Assembly (NCBI GenBank): GCA_002887195.1
Contig: PJAB01000702.1
Span: 1-21,798 of the forward strand
Direction: 5' to 3'
DNA: 21,798 nt
Origin: Chrysochromulina parva
Lineage: Eukaryota; Haptophyta; Prymnesiales; Chrysochromulinaceae
The notes under the pieces are model-generated. The model did no database searches, was not told the DNA's origin, and saw only the letters and a program-made list of their open reading frames with translations. A program made the position numbers and the translations under genes. This document shows, piece after piece, positions 1 through 9,700 of this stretch; the first letter of the stretch is position 1, and each line of letters starts with the position of its first letter.

Positions 1-2
1 AG

Positions 3-305
<303 letters not shown>

Positions 306-1412
306 GCAGCCGCGCGTCGGGCGCGATGGATGGAGGATGTCTATGGATGGAGGATGGCGGGCGGCGTCTATGAATGGAGGAGCCGCCTGCATGGATGCAG
401 TCTGCGAGCTCAAGCGCGTCTATGAATGCAGGGTGCGGAGCGCAGAGCACGCGAGCGAGCGAGCGGGGGATGTGAGTGCGCTCGTGGCAGCGGCGGCTGG
501 GAGCGGCCTGACGGCGCTCGGCGGCACCAAATGCCCGCGACGGCGGCACGCAGAGGCTGGGCCGCACGACGGTGCACGGAGAGCAGCGGAGAGGAGATAA
601 GGGCGACAGGTTGGGAGAGGCGTGGCTGGTGGCTGGTGCTCTCGTAAGTTCAGGCTCCACACAGTTGCCCACGCGCCGACGACACTCATCATCGCGCTGC
701 CTTTCGGGTCCCTCTGGAGAACCGCAAGCGGCTGTAAAGAGGGTGTTCGGCGTGACTGTGGACTGTGCGTTGATATTCTTGCGTTGGACCATTGAAACTG
801 CCGTGCAGAAAGTTTGCGACGGCAGCGACCATTTTGACAAGTTTGACGGGTCCCCGATATGGATATCTCTCCATTTCGTATGACCGGTAACGAAAGAGTG
901 CACCGGGCTCCCGGGGGGAGCCGCCAGCCGGGGGCAAGCCATGGGGCAAGCATGGCCGGGGGACACAGTGTATGACCGGTTGAGAGAATACGGACTTGAA
1001 TTCACAGGACGCAGGATGGTCGCGATAACGGTTTTTTAATTCTTCGGATGGCGAGCCGGCATGGTTGACTCGTCCCTCCCCGTCTGCTGTGAATGAAGAA
1101 GGTCGCGACTCCTCCCACGCCTCACTTGGTCTGTGGTCCTGTGCGTGGAAACCTTTGGCTCCAGGGGCGCGACGACCACGCTGCACGCCGGCACACCACT
1201 CACCAGCCCTGTGTTCGAGGCATGTAGGGGTGAGTAATGAATCTTCAGCTGAGCGAAAATGAGCGGCTGCACGCTTGCTTTTCGCAAAAAAAGGCGAGCG
1301 AGGCGCCACGCGCGCGCTCGCTTCGCTTGCAGCTCGCGAACCATCGCTCGCGACATCACTCGTCCAGCACGCTCGAGCCACGCTTCCGACCTAACACCTC
1401 GCCCAGATACGA
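306..1412. other. Gene-poor spacer with short repeats
   Basis: No convincing gene is seen in these 1.1 kb. Frames open on both strands give Arg/Ser/Pro-rich translations with no domain and look like GC-rich noise. Immediately after the SAHH stop (about 325-440) there are imperfect short direct repeats built on ATGGATGGAGGATG and GCGTCTATGAATG, probably within the SAHH 3' untranslated region. An 11-bp direct repeat GTATGACCGGT occurs at 878-888 and 970-980, enclosing a G/C-rich hairpin (arms 906-912 and 916-922). The last few hundred bases should hold the promoter of the gene at 1413, but no TATA-like or other recognisable element stands out. Confidence 0.6.
325..440 (+). repeat. Imperfect short direct repeats downstream of SAHH
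   Basis: The stretch contains ATGGATGGAGGATG-type units twice in a row, followed by two copies of GCGTCTATGAATG with diverging flanks. It starts about 20 bases after the SAHH stop and so probably lies in its 3' untranslated region. It looks like slippage-derived simple sequence. No coding role is seen. Confidence 0.5.
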
Positions 1413-2216
1413 ATGACGACCGCACTCGCATCGGGCCGCTCGATGCTCACGTTCGTTCTGCTCCTCCTCCAGCTGAGCGGCACGGTGGGAATACCTGAGC
1501 AGGCCTCCACCGCCGCCGCCCCCGCCCCCGCCGCCGCGCAGGGCATGAGCGCACGCGACCGCCGCGAGCTCTTCGGCACCACCTACTGCTCAAACACGTG
1601 CAACTGGGCCTGGGATGGCGAATGCGACGACGGCGGCCCCGGAGCCTGGTACAGCTCCTGTACCTTGGGCACCGACTGCTACGATTGTGGCACTCGGTCG
1701 ACAACACAGCCGCCACCGCACAGCCACACTCCGCACGGCCACATTCCGCACAGCCACGTTCCGCACAGCCACGCTCCGCACAGCCACGCGCCCTACACCT
1801 ACTGCACAAATACGTGCAACTGGGCCTCGGATGGCGATTGCGATGACGGTGGCCCCGGAGCTCAGTACAGCGCCTGTACCTTGGGCACTGACTGCTACGA
1901 TTGTGGAACTCGGTCGACAACACAGCCGCCACCGCACAGCCACCATCCGCATCATCCGCACCATCCGCACACTCACAACCACCATCCGCACCATCCGCAC
2001 CATCCGCACACTCACGGCCACCATCCGCATCATCCGCACCATCCGCATCATCCGCACCATCCCCACACGCCACATACCCACTATCCGCCGCCGCCACCCC
2101 CGCCGCCGACACTCTCGCCGCCATCGCCGCCACCACCCTCACCAACGCCGCCAACGCCGCCGCCACCGCCCTCACCACCGCCGCCATCGCCCTCGCCGCC
2201 GCCGCCCTCGCCCTCA

Positions 2217-2248
<32 letters not shown>

Positions 2249-3437
2249 AAGCTGCCCCGGCGGGAGCTCATATCCTTTGACGCTCACCACACAAACCTGG
2301 GCGAACGAGATCAGCGTCAAGATTGATGGCGTCGCAATCACCTCGGGGACGCTGGGCGACTACCAGACGTACACGTACTCATGGTGCCTCACGCCTGGCT
2401 CGCACACCCTCGTCCTCGTAGACTCTGCGGGGGACGGCTGGCATGGAGCGTACGTGACGATCAACGGCGTCAACTACGGCGCGACCTTCACCGCTGGGTA
2501 CTCGCAGACGCACACGTTCTATGTCGGCCTATCGCCACCGCCGCCATCGCCGCCGCCACCGCCCTCGCCGCCGCCGCCCTCGCCCTCGCCGCCGCCGTCG
2601 CCGCCGCCGCCGCCGCCGTCGCCGCCGCCGCCGCCGTTCCAGGTGCAGGTCACCGTGATCACACTCGAACTTCAGGTCGCAGGCGACGTCAACGACTTTT
2701 CGCAGGGCTCGAGTGCGCGCGCCAATCTGGAGGCCAATTTTCGCTCATCCCTCGCGTGCTACGATCCGTGCCTGCTCCGCCTCCTGATCTCATCCGCGTC
2801 GGTGAGTGTACACGCGCTGATCACAGTACCCAACTCTGCCTTGGGCACTGCGTCGAGCGCTCCAACCGCCAACCTAGCGGCCGCGGTGCTGGCAGCTGCG
2901 ACTGCCCTCACGTCGCAGCCTGCTGCGGCGCTCTCGGCGGCCCTCGCCGTGACGGTGACGCAGGCACCCACCATCACAGTCGCTGAGAACGTTGCCGCGG
3001 CAATGGTCGTCGCACCACCGCCGCCTTCTCAGGTCGCACCACCGTCATCGGGTTCCGCCCTCGATGGCTTTCTCTCCGATCTCAGCAGCATTCAGACGGC
3101 CATCAGCATGCAGACAACCATCATGATCATCGTCGCTGTTGTGGCCGGCGTCTGTCTCCTCGCCATGGCCATCTACTTTTGCTGGGTGCGCCCCGGAAAC
3201 AAGTCCCGAGTCCAAGCAGATGTCACAATTGCGAGGCCAGACAGGTCGCTCGAGCTCCAAGAGGCCGGCAACTCTCGTGCTGCTCCTGTGCTGAGCCCCG
3301 GAACCTGTGGTTGCATAGGCGCGGTGGTTCCGACCTCCGTCCTCCCGGAACCTGTGGTTGGCCGACCTGTAGCTATATATGTACCCTTGGGCTTGACTTC
3401 GAGTCGGGGTCGAGCCGAGTGTCCTTGTAAGTTCTGA
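1413..3437 (+). CDS. Modular secreted/type I membrane protein: two LNR-like modules, His-Pro and Pro-rich linkers, DGWHG domain, SEA-like region
   Basis: A 674-aa protein. A hydrophobic stretch (about 11-26, LTFVLLLLQLSGTVG) looks like a signal peptide; Met11 (base 1443) is an alternative start giving a more typical one. Two Cys-rich modules at 59-95 and 131-167 share CxxxCNWAxDGxCDDGGPGA and LGTDCYDCGTR, resembling Lin-12/Notch (LNR) calcium-binding modules. Residues about 101-128 and 175-223 are His-Pro repeats; 224-280 and about 374-410 are PPSP-type Pro-rich linkers like hydroxyproline-rich wall proteins. Between them, 281-373 form a Cys-bounded beta-rich domain with DSAGDGWHGAYVTI. A region of about 120 residues after the second linker resembles SEA-like domains of algal surface proteins, tentatively. 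A membrane helix lies at about 569-590, followed by a basic Trp-Val-Arg boundary and a tail of about 80 residues. Probably a cell-surface or covering protein; the specific role is unknown. Confidence 0.82.
1587..1938 (+). repeat. Near-identical tandem duplication of the LNR-like coding block
   Basis: The block starting at the first Cys codon (1587) reappears at 1803, 216 bp downstream. The copies share long identical runs, for example the ACGTGCAACTGGGCCT segment and the region from CTGTACCTTGGGCAC through the following Pro/His codons. Many differences are at synonymous third positions. This looks like a fairly recent in-frame duplication of one module plus its His-Pro linker. Confidence 0.75.
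1941..2252 (+). repeat. Low-complexity coding tract: His-Pro repeat followed by Pro-rich linker
   Basis: Bases about 1941-2081 are a CAC/CAT-CCG/CCC repeat encoding (His-Pro-His)n. Bases 2082-2252 are a CCG/CCA/TCG repeat encoding Pro/Ser. Both are in frame with the surrounding protein and contain no stop. A second Pro-Ser tract follows at about 2532-2639. The opposite strand and other frames also stay open here purely because of the repeats. Confidence 0.8.
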
Positions 3438-3645
3438 AAAACACGCTCGGTCGGTATACTGAGTACTGTGGCAACATGTCAGCAGGGCTGTTAATTAGAT
3501 GTGAGGTGTGCGAGGTGTTGCCCTTCACGCTTTTGAGTTTGGTTTGTGCGTGTTGGTGTGTTGTGAATGAATGAATGCCAGTTACTTACGTGTCGTGTGT
3601 TAGAAGTCACACAGACACACATTCACATTCACACCCACGTCTTGT

Positions 3646-4962
3646 GTGAACGAAATGAATGCCATGCTCACGCTCAGCGGGCCCTCCGTGCTTGCCAACC
3701 GCGGCAAAGACTACTCGCCGCCGCCACCGCTGTCCGCGCTGCGCGCTGCGCTGCAGGAGCAGCTTGACGAGCTGAGCAAGGCGCACCCAGAATGGTCGCT
3801 GCAGCTCGGCTGGGCGAGTGACGAGGGCTCATTCGGGCTCGCCGCAGGTACGGTGCAGCAGCCGAGTGGTACAGGCCAGTGGGCGTGGCCATGGGAACAT
3901 TCCAATCCTCGGCCAACGGGCATCTACGACAAATTCCTCTTTGGCAGCGGCACCAAGCCGCTCACGTCCGTTGCGGTGCTGCGGCTCATGGAGCAGGGCG
4001 TGCTCTCACTCGATGATCCGGTCGCCATGCACGTGGACAAGTTGCTCGCAGCCAAGAATGGGACGAGCATGACCGCGCTCTTTGGACAGGAGGCTGCCGA
4101 CGTGACCGTCGGCCACCTTATACGCATGCAGAGCGGCCTGGCCGACTTTGACACGCCATCGCTCGACGACGCCATCTTGAAGCACGGCGATCAGTCGTGG
4201 CCTCCGTTCGCCATCTTGCGCGCGGCGGGCAGCTCGCAGCCTCCGATGCATTTCGCACCGGGGAGCATGACCGAGTACTCGTCGACCAACTACGTGCTCG
4301 CAGGGCTCGTGCTCCTCGCGCACGACGAGCGTGCCTGTGGCGAGTGGGAGCGCCTCGACCTTTTTGGGCTCACCTTCCCACCCGCTGTGCGTCCTCGGTA
4401 CGCCAACGTGTCCTTCATCGACGATGAGCTGATCTCGTCGACAGCGACGGTGCCCGGCTTCTCGGGCATGATCCAGGGCGAGCTCACGACGATCTGGGCG
4501 CAGCGTGGCGGCGTGCTCGGATGGACGTGCGGCAATATGGCCGCGAGCACCCTCGATGTGGCCCAGTTCTATCGCGACCTTCTTGTGACCAAGACGATCC
4601 TGCAGCCGGCGACGGTGGAGCTCATGGAGAGCTTCAATGTGCTCAACTATGGATGGGAAAAGGGACGCCTCTGGTACGGCGCCGGCCTCATGATCGAGCA
4701 GTCGGCGTCGGCGCACGACCACACAATCACCTTCCCACCCGACTTTCGACAGTGGGGTTCGTACATCGGGCATGGCGGCGACACGTACGGCTTCCTCTCG
4801 GAGCAAGGCATCGTGGGCGGGCTCGGTAACGCGTCCTTCTCGGTCGTGGCCAACATGGACTACGAAACCTCCTTTGTGCAGGGCGCCATGGCATGTCGCA
4901 CCATCTCGACCGCCGCCAAGGTTTTGCTCAACATAAAGCTCAACATCACCTGCGGCACATGA
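3646..4962 (+). CDS. Serine hydrolase of the class C beta-lactamase/penicillin-binding-protein superfamily
   Basis: A 438-aa protein with the fold signature of beta-lactamase-related serine hydrolases (Pfam Beta-lactamase; eukaryotic relatives include LACTB). The nucleophile motif SxxK is S101-G-T-K104 within FGSGTKPLTSVAVLRLMEQG, followed by the usual LSLDDPV and the LIRMQSGLADFD segment. The second motif, usually YxN, is Y211-S-S213 within EYSSTNYVLAGLV. The third is H376-G-G378 within GHGGDTYGF, in place of the KTG of true lactamases. Eukaryotic members are generally peptidases or esterases, so antibiotic resistance should not be assumed. There is no clear signal peptide. Met codons at residues 1, 4 and 7 are clustered, so the start is uncertain by a few residues; homology begins near residue 25. 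Substrate is unknown. Confidence 0.85.
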   Translation: MNEMNAMLTLSGPSVLANRGKDYSPPPPLSALRAALQEQLDELSKAHPEWSLQLGWASDEGSFGLAAGTVQQPSGTGQWAWPWEHSNPRPTGIYDKFLFGSGTKPLTSVAVLRLMEQGVLSLDDPVAMHVDKLLAAKNGTSMTALFGQEAADVTVGHLIRMQSGLADFDTPSLDDAILKHGDQSWPPFAILRAAGSSQPPMHFAPGSMTEYSSTNYVLAGLVLLAHDERACGEWERLDLFGLTFPPAVRPRYANVSFIDDELISSTATVPGFSGMIQGELTTIWAQRGGVLGWTCGNMAASTLDVAQFYRDLLVTKTILQPATVELMESFNVLNYGWEKGRLWYGAGLMIEQSASAHDHTITFPPDFRQWGSYIGHGGDTYGFLSEQGIVGGLGNASFSVVANMDYETSFVQGAMACRTISTAAKVLLNIKLNITCGT

Positions 4963-5462
4963 GGATGAGCCCACGTTACCTACACGTTACTATAGTAAAG
5001 TGCGCCAGAACCCGACCGGGCGCGCGACCACGCGTCGGGGTTAGTAAACGTGTCGGTGCTGTGGATAAAATATTCAGAGACCGGACGTATACCCGCTTGC
5101 CGGTGCCTTAACGCTTAACCGGTGCCTACTCCATGCTAGTTATCTTGTTCTCTATCTCGTCTCGTGCGTCGGTTCGCGTCGGTCCGCCCCCGGCCGGGGC
5201 GAGCTCGGCGGCCCCCGCTGGCGATGCGGGGCGCGTGTGCGAGCGCGTGACGAGTCCTCCTGTCCCCGCCCGTGGCCGTGACTCGGTTGTGACTCGACCA
5301 AGCATTTAGCCTTTCGAACGAAAAACCACAGCGTGCTGTTGAAAGCTCAAGCCTTGTGCACAAGGTGACGGACCAGACGCCCCGCACCCACACACAAGAT
5401 CCCGTGTACTCTGAGATCCCTGATGAGATTGTGATGGCCATACTACGATAGGAAGGGTCCGC
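4963..5462. other. Spacer between two convergent genes
   Basis: The serine hydrolase (+) and the malonyl transacylase (-) end toward each other, so these 500 bases should hold two 3' untranslated regions. It is locally richer in A/T than the coding parts (around 4985-5125 and 5290-5460). A 9-bp direct repeat CCGGTGCCT occurs at 5100-5108 and 5119-5127. An open frame on the minus strand around 5136-5441 has Arg-rich, domain-free translation and is not accepted as a gene. Confidence 0.5.
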
Positions 5463-6524
5463 TTAGACCTGGATGTTGGTAATGACCTTGGTCTTGTCGA
5501 CGCGGCCCATGATGCCCGAGAGCACCTTGCCCGGGCCGAGCTCGTACCCCGCCTCGAAGCCCTGCTCGCACAGGTTCTTCATGATCGTCTCCCACTGCAC
5601 GGGCGCGGTCACCTGTTTAGTCAAGATCGACTTGATCACATCCGGATCCGAGTGTGCCTTGGCGTCGACGTTCGAGACGACCGGGATCCTCGGCTTGACG
5701 ACCTTGACGTTCTTGAGCACTGCCTCGAGCGCGGGCACCGCCGGCGCCATGAAGTCGGTGTGGAAGGCGCCCGCCACCGCCAGCTTGATCGCCATGCGCG
5801 CCTTGAACTCGGGCTTCGCAATCTCGCACAACTTGTCGACGGCGACCATCGATCCCGAGCACGCGTAGTTGCCGGTGCAGAGGTAGTTGGCGATGCGGAC
5901 GGGCTCGCCGGTGGCCGCAGTCGCCGCCTTGCACAGCTCATCCACCTTGTCCGAGTCGAGGCCGATGACGGACGCCATGCCCGATTTCGACTTCTCGGAG
6001 GCCGCCTGCATCGCCTCGCCGCGTGCCTTGGTGATGCGCACGCCGTCCTCGAAGGAGATGGCGCCGGCGAAGGCGAGCGCGGTGTACTCACCAAGCGACA
6101 GGCCCATCGCCATGTTGGCATCCTCGATGATCTTCGCGCCGCCCTCGGACGCGCGCAGCATCTCGACGGCGGCGAGCGAGGCGACGAAAATCGCGGGTTG
6201 CGAGACGACGGTGGTGTCAAGCTTGGCCTTGTCGTCGATAGCGAGCAGGTCGTAGCCGAGGATCTCGGCCGCCTTGGCATACAGCGCCGCCGCCGCCGGC
6301 ACCGTCTTGGCCGCCTCAGCGCCCATGCCGATCACCTGCGCGCCCTGCCCTGGGAACATGAAGACGGTCTTCGGCTTGACGGCGGCGAAGTCATCGTCGC
6401 CCATGCGCGGGAGCGTCGCACGCACAGCGCGTGCCGACGTCGTCGTCGCGAGCGACGGCAGCTGGTACGCGCTCGACGCGGTCGCAGCGAGGATTGGGAG
6501 GAGGGCACGACGAACAACGAGCAT
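5463..6524 (-). CDS. fabD: Malonyl-CoA:acyl-carrier-protein transacylase, probably plastid-targeted
   Basis: The enzyme moves malonyl from CoA to acyl carrier protein, the entry step of type II fatty acid synthesis. Numbering from Met at 6524 (353 aa): N-terminal FMFPGQGAQ at 55-63, Q109 in VSQPAIF, the nucleophile elbow G141-L-S143-L-G-E-Y, R168 in TKARGEAMQ, and the catalytic His255 in GAFHTDFMAP. Bacterial FabD usually has GHSLGEY; the GLSLGEYTALAFAGA form is typical of plant and algal plastid enzymes. The first 20 residues (basic, then ALLPILAATASSA, then Tyr-Gln-Leu-Pro) read as a signal peptide, followed by a Ser/Thr/Ala/Arg-rich transit-like stretch before MGDDD, as expected for a secondary plastid. 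An in-frame Met at 6602 would add 26 residues ahead of the signal-like segment, so 6524 is preferred. Divergent neighbour at 6771. Confidence 0.93.
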   Translation of the reverse strand: MLVVRRALLPILAATASSAYQLPSLATTTSARAVRATLPRMGDDDFAAVKPKTVFMFPGQGAQVIGMGAEAAKTVPAAAALYAKAAEILGYDLLAIDDKAKLDTTVVSQPAIFVASLAAVEMLRASEGGAKIIEDANMAMGLSLGEYTALAFAGAISFEDGVRITKARGEAMQAASEKSKSGMASVIGLDSDKVDELCKAATAATGEPVRIANYLCTGNYACSGSMVAVDKLCEIAKPEFKARMAIKLAVAGAFHTDFMAPAVPALEAVLKNVKVVKPRIPVVSNVDAKAHSDPDVIKSILTKQVTAPVQWETIMKNLCEQGFEAGYELGPGKVLSGIMGRVDKTKVITNIQV

Positions 6525-6770
6525 TGGTCGGAGACAGTATCTCGACGATGCAGATTCGGTGACCGTAAAAAGATTCGCGCCGTGTCGGTAACTTGTTCGC
6601 AAGTGTGCTGACGTAACGGACCGACCCCTTCACGCTACACGCTTTCACGCCTCTCGTCGAGGCCTCCGCCGGCCGCTGGCCGGTTCGTGGGAACGCCACT
6701 GACCTAAAGGCGTCGGGCGTCTCGCCACTAGTCGCCGAAACCACCGGCGCGCTCGCTCGCAGCCTCGTTC
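6525..6770. promoter_or_regulatory. Shared divergent upstream region
   Basis: The transacylase (-) and the coiled-coil gene (+) are transcribed away from each other and their starts are only 246 bases apart. Both promoters and 5' leaders must therefore sit here or overlap the genes. No TATA box or initiator is clearly recognisable. The assignment rests on geometry only. Confidence 0.45.
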
Positions 6771-9700
6771 ATGGCCACCAGCCAGCAGGCCTTTGACGCC
6801 AAACGTGATCGCGCGCGGCGGCAGGACGCCTCGCGCGCTCGCGAGCAAGAGCTGAAGCAGCAGCTGCATCAGCAGCAGGAGCGAAGATGGCGCGAGAGCT
6901 CTGTCGAGGCGGAGCTCGTGGAGACGGGCGCAGGCGTGGCGACCACATTGACCGCGGTGCCGTCAGCTCCCTCGCTCACCGAGAGCAAGGTGGACGCGGT
7001 GCTCGCCGCGGGCGCGGCGCACCTTAAATCGTTGGCGCCAGGCGCGAGTGAGTGGGAGGAGGAGGAGGATCCGAACGTGCCGCTCACGGAGAAGCAGCGC
7101 GCCAAGAAGCTAGGCAAGATCTCGAGCCGCATCGCCGACCTGCTTGGCGAGTTTGAGGACAGCGTCGACGACCAGGATGACGGCACGATGCAGCGGCTCA
7201 AGGATGGCATCACGACGATCGCGCAGAACTTGCGGCGCAAGTCGCTGATGCGCTCGGCGTTCCTGCAGTCGGCAGCGCAGCAACTCTCGAAGAGCAAGCA
7301 GCTCGACCCGTCCCTCTTCGGGGGCGCCGACGACGAGGACGATGAGGCCCGCGGCGACGCCAAGGGCGCTGGCGCGTCGTTGGCCGAGGACGAGGCGGGT
7401 CTGGCCGTCGACGAGCTCAAGCGTACGGAAGGCCTCAAGAAGGCGAAGCTGCTGAGCGCGCACAAGAAGACCGTCGGCCTGCTGCGCGATCTCGCCGCCG
7501 AGCACGAGCGCGGCAAGACGGGCGCGGACGAGCAGCGCGCGGCCATGGCGGCCAAGTTCATGGGAGCCGCGGAAGAGGAGCTGCGGCTCAAGACCCTGCT
7601 CGAGGTGGCCACCACGGGCGAGCGCAATCTGAAGACACAGCTCGCGAATGCGAGCGAGCGCCTCGCACGCCTTACGGCCGAGGCCGAGAGCCTGCAGCGC
7701 AGTGCCGATGAGCTGGCGGCGCGGCTGGCGGCGGCGGAGCAGGAGGCGGCGAGCGAACGAGCCAAAGCGGCGGACGCGGCGGCAGCGCTCGATGCGGCGA
7801 CGAGAGGCAGCGGCGCGATGCGCGCGCAGCTCGCGGACGCGCTCGCCCAGCTCGATGGCGCCAGGTCGAGCGCCGCCGAAGCCGAGGCCGCCGCCGCCGC
7901 CGCGCAGGCAGAGGCGGCGGCGGCCAGGGAGGCGCTTGACTCGGCGCGCGCGGAGGTGGAGGCGGCCGAGGCGGCGGCGGCGGTGGCGCGCGACGAGGCG
8001 GCGGCGGCCAGGGCCGAGCTCACCGCCGCGCAAGATGAAGCGGTCGCGGCGGCGGCCGAGGCGGCAGCGGCCGCCGCCGCGGGGGCGGAGGCGGCGGCGG
8101 CGGCGGCCCTGGCGCAGGCGGAGGCGGCGGCGGCTTCCACGGAGCGCAAGACCAAGAACGCGATGACCGGCATGCAGTCGGCGCTCTGGCGCGCGACGCA
8201 GGCGAGGCTGCCGCAGCAGGTGCAAGAGGCCATCGCCGCCGAGAAGGCGCAGTGGGAGGCAGCCAGAGCGGCAGAGCGGGCGGAGTGGGAGGCAAAGCTC
8301 GAGGCAGCGACGGCGAATGCCGGGGCGGACGCGGCGGCGCAGGCGGAGGCAGCTCGGTCGGCGGCCGCGGCCGCCGAGCAGCTCGAGGCGATGAAGGCGA
8401 TGGCCGCCGAGCAGCTCGAGGCGATGGCCGCCGAGCATCTCGAGGCGATGGAGGCGATGGCCGCAGGCTTCGAGGCGAAGCTCGCCCAGGCGCGCGCCAG
8501 CGCGGGCGCTGGGCTGCCCGAGCAGCTCGCGGCGCAGCTCGCGGCGAGGGTGCAAGAAATTGAGGCCGAGAGAGCCGCGCCGGGACCGCTCTGTGCTCTC
8601 GTGCAGGCGGCCTCCGAGGTGCTCTCGCCGCGCGTGGGCGCCGTGTTGAGCGAGGCGCTCCACTCAGCCCAGCAGCGGCAGCTGATCGAGCTCACGGCGG
8701 CGACGAGCGAGGGCAAGGACTCGAAAGTGCTCGATGATGCGGTGACGGTGGCATGGAATCACCTGTGGGCGCTCTCGCTCTCACCGGCCGAGGGGCGCGA
8801 GCACGCCCTCGCTGCGATGCAGGCCGAGCACGAGGCCGCCCGGGCGCGCGTGGCGCAGCATGTGGGGCAAGAGGCGGAGCTCGGCCGACGCAAATCCGCA
8901 AGGGAGCGGGCCGAGGAGGAGGACGGCTTCTCCGGCTTCCGTCGCTCGCTGCGTGAGCTCATCGCGCTGCACGACCGGCTGGCGCATGAGGAGGCCACGA
9001 ACGCCGCGCTGCGGCGCGACCTCGAGGCCGCTTGCCTCGCGACCGACGCGGCCGAGCGTCGGTTTTCGGAGCAGGAGCACTCTCTCGTGCAGCTGCGCAC
9101 GGCCGTCGTGAGACTGACGGAGCTCAGCGCGGCCTTGGACCTCGAGCTACGCCAGCAGAAGCAGGCGTGCGCCGAGCTCGAGCAGAGCCTCGCGCGGGCG
9201 GCGCACGAGCTGCGCCTCGAGAAGGAGCACGCCGAGGCGGCGGCCGAGCGCCATGCCGAGAGCGTCGCCGAGCTCGAGGCTCGACTCACCGGCGGGCGGG
9301 GCGGCAGGAGTCGCCGATTCGGATCGGCCGAGCACGTGAGCGCGCCACCCTCAGCGGCCGACTTTGAGCTCCAGGTGCACGAGCGCGCGCAGCTCGAGAC
9401 GTTGCGAGAGGAGGTGGAGCGACAGAAGGCGATGCGACTGGCCGCGGCCACGGGTGGTCCGGACGCGGGCTTGGCGGAGGCGCGGCTCGAGGCGCTGCGT
9501 GCGGAGCTCGCCGGGGTAGAGGCGGCGCATGAGGCGGTGGTGGCCGAGCTGACGGCGGCGTGGCATGCGGACATTCTGCGCTGGGGGGAGGCGGCTGCGC
9601 GGCGCGAGGCGGCGGAGGCGGCGGCTGAGGCCGAGGCGGCGGCCGAGGCGGAGGCGGAGGCGTTCATCACGTCCGCCGAGAAGGGCGCGGCGTGGTTGGA

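Noticed and set aside
3646..4962. An antibiotic-resistance beta-lactamase
   Set aside because: The third motif is HGG, not KTG, the second motif is changed, and the context is a eukaryotic nuclear genome; relatives are peptidases or esterases.
6869..8716. Long antisense open frames (615 and 517 codons) opposite the coiled-coil gene
   Set aside because: Translations are Ser/Ala/Arg-rich and lack domains. They mirror the GCG/GAG codon bias of the sense gene, which rarely makes stops on the other strand.
8759..9670. Another antisense frame (303 codons) in the coiled-coil gene
   Set aside because: Same low-complexity Ser/Ala shadow; the sense frame is continuous and has clear heptads.
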